In this document: one piece after another, positions 1 through 4,452 of the stretch
How positions within the stretch are numbered: the stretch's first letter is position 1
How the letters are laid out: each line of letters opens with the position of its first letter
Assembly: GCA_019309945.1 (NCBI GenBank)
Contig: JAFDFH010000074.1
Span: 1 to 8,769, forward strand
DNA: 8,769 bases
From: Deltaproteobacteria bacterium
Lineage (GTDB): Bacteria > Desulfobacterota > Desulfobacteria > Desulfobacterales > JAFDFH01
Reading direction: 5' to 3'
Notes under the pieces: generated by a model
What the model saw: the letters and a program-made list of their open reading frames with translations, nothing else
What the model was told of the DNA's origin: nothing
Databases searched by the model: none
Program-made: the position numbers and the translations under genes

Positions 1-62
1 CAGACCATATCTGCTAACTCTTCTGCCAGTTTGTAGACATCCAACTCCTAAACTCGTTTCAT
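1..62 (-). pseudogene. Four-helix-bundle (S23/avd-like) protein, 5' end only, stop at codon 5
   Basis: Reading leftwards from ATG at 62-60, after a GGGGAGAG ribosome site, the frame is Met-Lys-Arg-Val-stop (TAG at 50-48). It then continues in the same frame as ELDVYKLAEELADMV to the window edge. That stretch fits the start of the four-helix-bundle family related to the 23S rRNA intervening-sequence protein and diversity-generating-retroelement avd, whose members often begin with MKRFEELDVYKLA or similar. The stop sits just where a Phe or Glu codon would be expected, so the gene is probably broken by a point change or small indel. Reinitiation further in (ATG at 8-6) is possible. Only 15 residues of the diagnostic region are visible, so the family call is tentative. 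Confidence 0.5.
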
Positions 63-72
63 CTCTCCCCAA

Positions 73-100
73 TTTCTACTTTCCAATTTCAAGTTTCAAG
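73..100. repeat. Tandem heptamer tract, four units
   Basis: Four consecutive 7-mers run TTTCTAC, TTTCCAA, TTTCAAG, TTTCAAG. On the minus strand the two exact units read CTTGAAA. The tract lies directly upstream of the four-helix-bundle start codon. It contains no ORF of note and looks like a degenerating microsatellite. Confidence 0.6.
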
Positions 101-140
101 CCGTGAACGGTTACACTTATACAGAGAGAAATTTTTTTTG

Positions 141-171
141 TTGACATGAAAACGTCATAATATTATTACGT
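141..171 (+). promoter_or_regulatory. sigma70-type promoter with overlapping 20-bp palindromic operator upstream of padR
   Basis: TTGACA at 141-146 is a perfect -35 box. A TATTAC hexamer at 164-169 sits 17 bp downstream as a candidate -10; TATTAT at 161-166 is the alternative with a short spacer. Bases 152-171 (ACGTCATAATATTATTACGT) form a palindrome in which nine of ten base pairs match, and it covers the -10 region. A dyad over the promoter immediately upstream of a PadR gene suggests autorepression by the PadR product. This is inferred from placement and symmetry only. Confidence 0.6.
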
Positions 172-219
172 AAACCGATAACGGAATAAGATATTATTAT
201 TTAACCAGCGAGCATAAAA

Positions 220-543
220 ATGGAAAAAAGAAAATTAGATAAGGATCTTTATAACGGGTTTATAAAGCTGCATATTCTATATCATGCAGCAAAAGGAAAA
301 ATTTTCGGTCTTTGGATTATTACTGAGCTACGACGTCATGGATACGATCTAAGCCCCGGAACGCTCTACCCAATTCTTCACCGGATGGAGGGAAAAGGAT
401 ACCTTAAATCGAAGAAGAAAATAGTGAAGGGAAAAATCAGAAGGATTTATTCTATAACGCCTTTGGGGAATAGCACACTTTCAGATGCCAAGAATAAAAT
501 CAAAGAATTGTTCGGAGAGTTGTTTGAACATGATGAAAAGTAG
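220..543 (+). CDS. PadR-family winged-helix transcriptional regulator
   Basis: This is a 107-residue protein, short for the family but covering the whole DNA-binding domain. Residues about 10-80 form the winged helix. The PadR signature SPGTLYPILHRMEGKGYL lies at 45-62, a lysine-rich beta-wing at 63-75, and the closing R-x-x-Y-x-I-T-x-x-G at 75-83. A short C-terminal helix (85-105) would act in dimerisation. PadR proteins are usually repressors released by small ligands or stress signals. The ATG at 220 follows only a weak ribosome site (GCGAG at 208-212). The gene overlaps the next one by 14 bp, which implies co-transcription and translational coupling. The dyad over its promoter suggests it controls its own operon. 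The ligand is not evident. Confidence 0.9.
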   Translation: MEKRKLDKDLYNGFIKLHILYHAAKGKIFGLWIITELRRHGYDLSPGTLYPILHRMEGKGYLKSKKKIVKGKIRRIYSITPLGNSTLSDAKNKIKELFGELFEHDEK

Positions 544-922
544 TGACGAAATAGAGGGAAAATTGGAATATGCTGTTTGCAACACCTGCACGATAAAACT
601 CGTGGAAATCTGTTTTGCGAGGGCGTGGTGGTTCAGATTGATTCGAGAACCGCTTCGTTTCGGAATGGTAATTATGGGAATGTTCTATGACATTGACCCT
701 AAAGATTTCCCTGTAAAAAGTGAAAGCTGCTATGGTTGTGTTCGTTTCACCAAAACCAGCTTAAAAGATAAATCATCTCTTTTCAGATTCTTAAATGGAA
801 TCATAAATCCTATCTTTGATGGAATTATGGAAACCATTGTCAGTAACGAAGAAATCTTGGAAGCCAAGAAATACGCCCGAGAAGCGACACATGTATCTTC
901 TAATCAAACTGGGAGTGATTAG
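530..922 (+). CDS. Conserved-looking hypothetical protein with two CxxC motifs
   Basis: I place the start at ATG 530, 10 nt after GGAGAG (514-519), giving 130 residues; an in-frame ATG at 485 lies deep inside padR. Cysteine pairs occur at C17-N-T-C20 and C67-Y-G-C70, with C28 between them, a pattern suited to a metal or disulfide site. The centre (residues 28-52, around ARAWWFRLIREPLRFGMVIMG) is hydrophobic and aromatic but carries arginines, so it reads as an amphipathic or membrane-associated helix rather than a clear transmembrane span. The C-terminal 50 residues are helical and charged. The gene sits between padR and a tauE remnant, with 2 nt before the latter, so a role with the exporter is plausible. 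I do not recognise a named family. Confidence 0.75.
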   Translation: MMKSSDEIEGKLEYAVCNTCTIKLVEICFARAWWFRLIREPLRFGMVIMGMFYDIDPKDFPVKSESCYGCVRFTKTSLKDKSSLFRFLNGIINPIFDGIMETIVSNEEILEAKKYAREATHVSSNQTGSD

Positions 923-924
923 AT

Positions 925-1122
925 ATGGAATCAAACATCTTTCAATACGTGGTACTTTGCAGAGCTGCTTTGGCTGTATCAGGATTGATGCTATTTTCCG
1001 GGTTCGGATTAGGAACTCTGCTCATGCCGGGCAATTTCCACGAAACATTTAGCGCTAAAAAACTAGACAAGGGGATCGGTCTTTTTAAAACAATCCCCTT
1101 GTCTGTGTTAACATACGATTAA
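925..1122 (+). pseudogene. TauE/SafE-family sulfite/anion exporter, truncated after ~35 codons
   Basis: The ATG at 925 lies 8 nt after GGGAGTG (911-917) and 2 nt after the preceding stop. The first 35 residues contain SGLMLFSGFGLGTLLMP (residues 19-35), which matches the first membrane helix and glycine-rich loop of TauE/SafE membrane exporters. Those normally continue as a further ~200 residues of membrane helices. Here the similarity ends after LLMP (base ~1029). The remaining codons run into a hairpin terminator belonging to the other strand and stop at 1120-1122. The rest of the gene has evidently been deleted, so the product is unlikely to transport anything. Family assignment from one helix is reasonable but not certain. 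Confidence 0.6.
1057..1104 (-). terminator. Rho-independent terminator for the minus-strand genes to its right
   Basis: The perfect 12-bp arms AGACAAGGGGAT (1065-1076) and ATCCCCTTGTCT (1093-1104) enclose a 16-nt loop. Read on the minus strand, the stem is followed after two bases by TTTTTT (plus-strand A run at 1057-1062). There is no T run on the plus-strand side, so it acts for leftward transcription, downstream of the methyltransferase fragment and the small exported protein. The loop is longer than usual. Confidence 0.65.
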
Positions 1123-1216
1123 TAAAAGTAATAAATCAACCCCTGAAGTAAATCAAAACAGGGATTCCCCCAGGGCCGTGTATTTACGCAAGAGTGTCGC
1201 ACCGAAAAATCCACTA

Positions 1217-1557
1217 CTACTTCTTCGCCGCTTCATGCTCTCGCAGTCTTCCAACCATCTTAATGCCCTCGGCCACCGCGTTACCGGCGTTGGTCCGACC
1301 TTATACGTCCTCGCCTCTTCTTCCATTGCAAACCAGTCCTCCGGCTTAATATCCGGCCAGAGATCGCATCCGGGCCATACCGCATCCACAGGGCCGTTAA
1401 TATTGGTTCGGATGCCCGCGCGCGCTTCCTCTACCGTGGTCTCCTCCCTGCAGGGCAGGTGGAACACATCGTAATTGCCGACAATAACCGCCTCATCACC
1501 CAGCTTCTTGCGGCTCGCCACGAGATCGTTCTTGATATCACCCGGAGGATACACCAC
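1217..1557 (-). pseudogene. Uroporphyrinogen-decarboxylase-type (MtaA-like) corrinoid methyltransferase, C-terminal fragment with frameshift
   Basis: From 1557 leftward the frame reads about 90 residues typical of the C-terminal third of these TIM-barrel methyltransferases: DIKNDLVASRKKLGD, then IVGNYDVFHLP, then VDAVWPGCDLWPDIKPE. The Cys in WPGC matches the position of the last zinc ligand in MtaA/MtbA-type enzymes. Around 1280-1295 the frame breaks: a one-base loss shifts the reading, and the expected ending NAVAEGIKMVGRLREHEAAKK followed by TAG (1219-1217) is found in another frame. The N-terminal two thirds are missing; the family is normally 340-380 residues. GGAGG (1567-1563) lies 5 nt before a GTG at 1557, so the fragment might still be translated, but it cannot be an active methyltransferase. 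Confidence 0.75.
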
Positions 1558-1579
1558 CTAATCCTCCAAGCACAATTTT

Positions 1580-1921
1580 CTAATTATAGCCCAATGCATA
1601 GAATTTTTTATTTAAAAAATATCCTATTTTGTATGGTTTGACACCAATGTCATTTTTGATCATTTCTTTGATCAGCATGTCTTTATTACTTTGTAAAAAT
1701 GCCGCTTTTTTTAAATTTTTTGCTGCACAACCACGTAGGTTTGCCGATCTTGATTTGCTCAAAGTTGTTTTTGCCTGGCACTTGCTTATCTCGCTCGAAA
1801 TACAAACTTCGTAAAATTTGGCTAATTCCTCCTTATCGTCCGCGATACAGGTTGAAGGTAAGACGCCTATAAAAGTTATAACCCCTACTAATAAACAGAC
1901 GATCAATATTTTTGATTGCAT
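1580..1921 (-). CDS. Small exported protein with three cysteines, unknown function
   Basis: The 113-residue product starts at an ATG preceded by a strong GGAAGGAGGT site. Residues 1-27 form a Sec signal peptide: Lys4, a hydrophobic core at about 5-21, and probable cleavage after CIA27 before DDKEEL. The context LPSTC is not a good lipobox, so a periplasmic or secreted product is more likely than a lipoprotein. The mature part (~86 residues, basic, mostly helical) has cysteines at 40, 48 and 65, allowing one disulfide plus a free thiol. The fragmentary methyltransferase begins 22 nt downstream and the terminator at 1057-1104 would serve both. I do not recognise the family. Confidence 0.75.
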   Translation of the reverse strand: MQSKILIVCLLVGVITFIGVLPSTCIADDKEELAKFYEVCISSEISKCQAKTTLSKSRSANLRGCAAKNLKKAAFLQSNKDMLIKEMIKNDIGVKPYKIGYFLNKKFYALGYN

Positions 1922-2159
1922 TTTGACCTCCTTCCCTATCCTTACTGGAGTTAAAGATTGATGTTAAAAAGCAGACATCATCCTCAGGTAAGTGTAGTCA
2001 GCATTCAGGCAAGGGCAATAGTTATTAACCGTAGAATAAAGTTCCGCGAAGCAAGACCCAAAATAATCAAGCCGTATCCGCAGTCTGGTGAAGGATCAGA
2101 TCAGTCATAATATGAGATTGTAGAAACCGAGGATTTACCATAGTTTGGCATCAATGGGG

Positions 2160-2190
2160 CTCCCAACAGGGCCAAAAATCCTGTTAGGAG
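2160..2190. repeat. Stem-loop, 11-bp arms with one mismatch
   Basis: CTCCCAACAGG (2160-2170) pairs with CCTGTTAGGAG (2180-2190) at 10 of 11 positions across a 9-nt loop. No T run follows on either strand, so it is not a typical intrinsic terminator. It may be a repeat unit or part of an RNA. Confidence 0.55.
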
Positions 2191-2354
2191 AGGGGTGGGC
2201 ACATTTTGAGGGGGTTCTCCATGGAATAAACCTCCCTAATGGGCTTAATTTCTTCTTTCAGTCACAATAGTATTTGCAAATGCACAACTCACCTCACATT
2301 AACAATATTTCTTATATATGAAACTTTGTCAATAGGGTAAAGGGTTCATTTGTA

Positions 2355-2387
2355 TAGGAAAATATCCTAAAAATAGGGATTTATCCC
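2355..2387. repeat. Two adjacent palindromic boxes, 19 bp apart
   Basis: TAGGAAAATATCCTA (2355-2369) has 5-bp arms. GGGATTTATCCC (2376-2387) has 5-bp arms and a 2-nt centre. Aligned from 2355 and 2374, the boxes TAGGAAAATATCC and TAGGGATTTATCC agree at 10 of 13 positions. The 19-bp offset, close to two helical turns, would suit a pair of dimeric regulator sites, but no promoter is evident next to them. Confidence 0.4.
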
Positions 2388-2442
2388 GTGCTGTGATTTA
2401 TCTTGTAGACGGTGGCGATGGCTGTGCCCACTGCGTGCGAGC

Positions 2443-2479
2443 ATTTTTACGGGATCGGTCGTTACGATCCCGTAAAAAT
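2443..2479. repeat. Perfect 14-bp inverted repeat hairpin
   Basis: ATTTTTACGGGATC (2443-2456) and its exact complement GATCCCGTAAAAAT (2466-2479) enclose a 9-nt loop. With an A/T run at each outer end, the structure resembles a bidirectional terminator with the U run inside the stem. No gene ends close by on either side, so an intergenic palindromic repeat is equally likely. A short tandem 9-mer follows at 2487-2504. Confidence 0.6.
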
Positions 2480-2587
2480 AGTCTTTCTTGGCGCTCTTGG
2501 CGTCTTGAGCGAAGCGGGCGGTAAATACGTTTTTACACTTGAGAAGATTTCGATTTTTTTCGAGTTCATCAAAATTTGCTCACTCAA

Positions 2588-2616
2588 TTGACATTGTTTT
2601 AAATATTTAATATACT
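2588..2616 (+). promoter_or_regulatory. Near-consensus sigma70 promoter for the PilZ gene
   Basis: TTGACA (2588-2593), a 17-bp AT-rich spacer, and TATACT (2611-2616, 5 of 6 consensus) sit in a very A/T-rich context. The first coding base is 97 nt downstream of the -10 box, leaving an untranslated leader of about 90 nt. Confidence 0.75.
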
Positions 2617-2712
2617 ATTTTTTATAACAAAAGTTGCCAAAATTTTTTGCTCGGATTCGGCTTGAAATTCGAATGTTGAAAAAAACGATTCTTCGGCGGG
2701 GGAGATAAGAGT

Positions 2713-3054
2713 TTGGATGATTTTATTGAAAAGCGCACACATCAGAGAGTTGAAGTCCAGTGGCCGATCACCGTGTTTACCGATGAGGGCGTGATCGAAG
2801 GAGAAACAATAAACATCACGGCAGCCGGCATATCCTTTTCCTGTGATGAACCGCTGAGTTTGAATGAAACTTATCGTATATTCGTCATGCCGGTCGAAAA
2901 TCAGGCCATCGAACTTAAAGGTCGGGTGGTATGGTCGGACGTATACGGTATTGACGATGAAAATGGCACGGTATGTATCGGTTTCTGCTTCATAGAAATT
3001 TCTGATGAAGATCGACAGGTTATCGAAGATCTGGCAGATAAATTTTCGCTTTAA
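2713..3054 (+). CDS. PilZ-domain protein, probable cyclic-di-GMP receptor
   Basis: The start is TTG at 2713, 8 nt after GGGGGAG (2698-2704); the nearby ATG at 2717 is out of frame. The 113-residue product is a stand-alone PilZ domain. The c-di-GMP-binding R-x-x-x-R is R8-THQ-R12, and the second motif ([D/N]-x-S-x-x-G) is N34-I-T-A-A-G39, with Thr in place of the usual Ser. A beta-barrel follows (about 19-95), including the typical GRVVW at 70-74, then a C-terminal helix (98-111). Binding of c-di-GMP is expected because both arginines are present. Such short proteins relay the signal by contacting a partner such as a motility or exopolysaccharide component, and none is encoded nearby. It has its own promoter and no co-transcribed neighbour. 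Confidence 0.88.
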   Translation: MDDFIEKRTHQRVEVQWPITVFTDEGVIEGETINITAAGISFSCDEPLSLNETYRIFVMPVENQAIELKGRVVWSDVYGIDDENGTVCIGFCFIEISDEDRQVIEDLADKFSL

Positions 3055-3082
3055 TCCGTGCTCTATTCAGAATTCCAACCGA

Positions 3083-3495
3083 TCATTTTAATAGAAAATC
3101 GGTGATATAAGGATTCTCCTCCATTTTCCGGGCGATGGTAGAGGTGGGGGTGTCACCGTAGTCGTGACCCGGCCAGATGACCGTTTCACCGGGGAGAATG
3201 ATCAACCGCTTTTCGAGTGCGTATCCAAAAAACCCCGGGTCAAATCCGTCCTTCCCACCGCACCTACAAACAGTGTGTCACCCGTAAATAGTGCCTGAAC
3301 GAAAACTGCTATTTTCCCCAATTTCGGCGTCAGGCTCAGATTTTAATCCTCAAAATACCCTAACGTATTCCTGCGGTTAAAATCTTCGCCTTCCTTGAAC
3401 TTGGAAAAACTATCTATTTTTCGTTCGGGCACTAAATAAATTGCCGTTAGCCAAAAAACAGACCGACCCGGAGTGTGCCCGGGTGTATGAATCAG
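3083..3495 (-). pseudogene. Metallo-beta-lactamase-fold (glyoxalase II-like) hydrolase, C-terminal part, disrupted
   Basis: Reading leftwards, three hallmark pieces appear in order. The first is IHTPGHTPGRSVFWL (3495-3451), containing the metal-ligand histidine of the conserved TPGHTPG loop. The second is FTGDTLFVGAVGRTDL (~3288-3241), with the metal-bridging Asp. The third is GYALEKRLIILPGETVIWPGHDYGD through TPTSTIARKMEENPYITDF to TGA at 3085-3083, containing the final metal-ligand His of PGHDYG. The pieces are separated by a 142-bp insertion (3291-3432) and by one-base frame changes near 3445-3452 and 3238-3252. The N-terminal half with the HxHxDH motif is absent: similarity stops just upstream of IHTPGH, where a plus-strand gene begins. 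The gene is dead whatever its original substrate. Confidence 0.85.
3291..3432. mobile_element. MITE/foldback-like insertion of 142 bp with TAAATA target duplication
   Basis: The ends are GTGCCTGAACGAAAA (3291-3305) and TTTTCGTTCGGGCAC (3418-3432), a 15-bp inverted repeat with one mismatch. TAAATA occurs directly outside both ends (3285-3290 and 3433-3438). Inside, AGATTTTAA (3338-3346) pairs with TTAAAATCT (3377-3385), and AATAC (3354-3358) pairs with GTATT (3365-3369). All three pairs are centred on 3361.5, so the whole element is one imperfect palindrome. Excising it with one TAAATA restores the hydrolase sequence as GNLFTGDTLF. No transposase fits in 142 bp, so it must be moved in trans. 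Confidence 0.8.
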
Positions 3496-4452
3496 TGGAT
3501 CGTCAATCCTAAAACTTTTATTGCTGAAATGACAAAAGACATCAGAGATATACCTTATTTGAACCATGAAGATATTTTGGAGCTGAACTTTATCAGAAAA
3601 CACGGAAACTATTTCTACCGGCGATATTTCCGCTTCGGATTACGCTCCCATATTATGGAAATCCTGCAACCAAAGGCGGTGGAGACGGAAAAGAAAGGGA
3701 TCATTATCGATGGGTTACGATTGTATCCCAGAGCTAAGCCCATCAAAATGCTAAGGATATTTAGAACCCGGTTTGACAGTCTTAAAAGCGCCCGGGAAGA
3801 ATCAAAAAGAGTAAAAGTTATTGTTGCCTATCTTGCCCCTGACAACATCGCGAGGTCGGATGAATTTCTGGTGGACTACTCGATAAACGGCAAACATGAG
3901 TTAATCCTCTGCGGCCTTCAGGAATATGTGGAAGGCGAAATACTTGACCCCTGGGGGTATCTGGACGAGAAACATCTGGTTGCACTTTTGGAGCAAATTG
4001 ATTTTGAAGGCCTTATGGATTCAAAAACAACAACCGCGATTCGGATTCAGAGCATTCGTAAAAGGACCGCAAGCTTCATAAAGAAAATTAAAGACATGAT
4101 CATAAAGGAAAATCATATCCCGGATCTGGCCGGTATCGGCAACCTTATCCTAACGCGGTATGGCGAGATCAAGCTCGTGGATATCAATAATATCTCCAGG
4201 GTCTATTTTAATTCGGATATCAGGCTTGATGACAGGGGCTATCCGGTTTGTGACAAATCAATCGAAGCGTTAGCCCTTCTTGAACAAAAGTTGCTTGGGA
4301 GACCCATCAACAAAGGTGAAGTTGTTTATAAAACATTCCTGGATGCCCGGAGGATGAAAGCTGTTATGGCAATCGAGAAGTCGTTTCACAATTCCATAAA
4401 ACGGGGAAAGCCTATAGCGCCATCGGGATCCCATAGGGACCTTCGACAATAA
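3487..4452 (+). CDS. Unassigned ~320-residue protein, possible protein-kinase-like fold
   Basis: I chose ATG 3487 (321 residues); GTG 3475 is too close to its GGAG, and ATG 3529 is a serious alternative because the first codons are antisense to the TPGH motif of the dead hydrolase. Residues 10-60 are charged and aromatic (IRKHGNYFYRRYFRFG). The middle contains LCGLQEYVEGEILDPWGYLD. Around residues 218-236 a stretch HIPDL...GNLILTRYGEIKLVDINN resembles the catalytic-loop Asn and metal-binding Asp region of protein-kinase-like/aminoglycoside-kinase folds. This is a pattern resemblance only. There is no signal peptide or membrane segment. The last ~13 residues (PIAPSGSHRDLRQ) are read through the antisense of larA, so the original C-terminus may have been replaced. 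The two converging genes overlap by 41 bp. Confidence 0.65.
   Translation: MNQWIVNPKTFIAEMTKDIRDIPYLNHEDILELNFIRKHGNYFYRRYFRFGLRSHIMEILQPKAVETEKKGIIIDGLRLYPRAKPIKMLRIFRTRFDSLKSAREESKRVKVIVAYLAPDNIARSDEFLVDYSINGKHELILCGLQEYVEGEILDPWGYLDEKHLVALLEQIDFEGLMDSKTTTAIRIQSIRKRTASFIKKIKDMIIKENHIPDLAGIGNLILTRYGEIKLVDINNISRVYFNSDIRLDDRGYPVCDKSIEALALLEQKLLGRPINKGEVVYKTFLDARRMKAVMAIEKSFHNSIKRGKPIAPSGSHRDLRQ

Larger units (their letters stand above)
1922..2587. other. Gene-free AT-rich region with several dyad structures
   Basis: No ORF with coding character was found on either strand. Apart from the ribosome site of the minus-strand gene at its left end, it holds a stem-loop (2160-2190), two related short palindromes (2355-2387), a long hairpin (2443-2479) and a short tandem 9-mer (CTTGGCGCT, CTTGGCGTC at 2487-2504). 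Bases 1960-2150 contain nothing I can assign. The abundance of dyads and the lack of ORFs suggest eroded repeats or old insertions rather than a lost long gene. Confidence 0.6.

Noticed and set aside
485..529. Upstream ATG at 485 for the CxxC protein
   Set aside because: It lies inside padR without a ribosome site; ATG 530 has GGAGAG at suitable distance and the extra 15 residues look like out-of-frame padR.
1065..1104. Plus-strand terminator for the padR operon
   Set aside because: There is no T run after the stem on the plus strand; the run of six T follows only in the minus-strand direction.
1629..1814. Plus-strand 61-residue ORF with a hydrophobic N-terminus
   Set aside because: It is antisense to the small exported protein, and its hydrophobic look is the complement of that gene's Lys/Ala-rich codons; no ribosome site.
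2400..2520. CRISPR-like repeats in the gene-free region
   Set aside because: Only one hairpin and one pair of 9-mers occur, with no regularly spaced repeats or spacers.
2594..2712. c-di-GMP riboswitch in the PilZ leader
   Set aside because: The ~90-nt leader is very A/T-rich and I see neither the conserved core nor the paired helices expected of a GEMM aptamer.
3343..3603. An 86-residue minus-strand ORF spanning the MITE edge and containing HTPGHTPG
   Set aside because: It is a chimera of MITE sequence, the dead hydrolase fragment and antisense of the plus-strand gene, so it is not a gene by itself.
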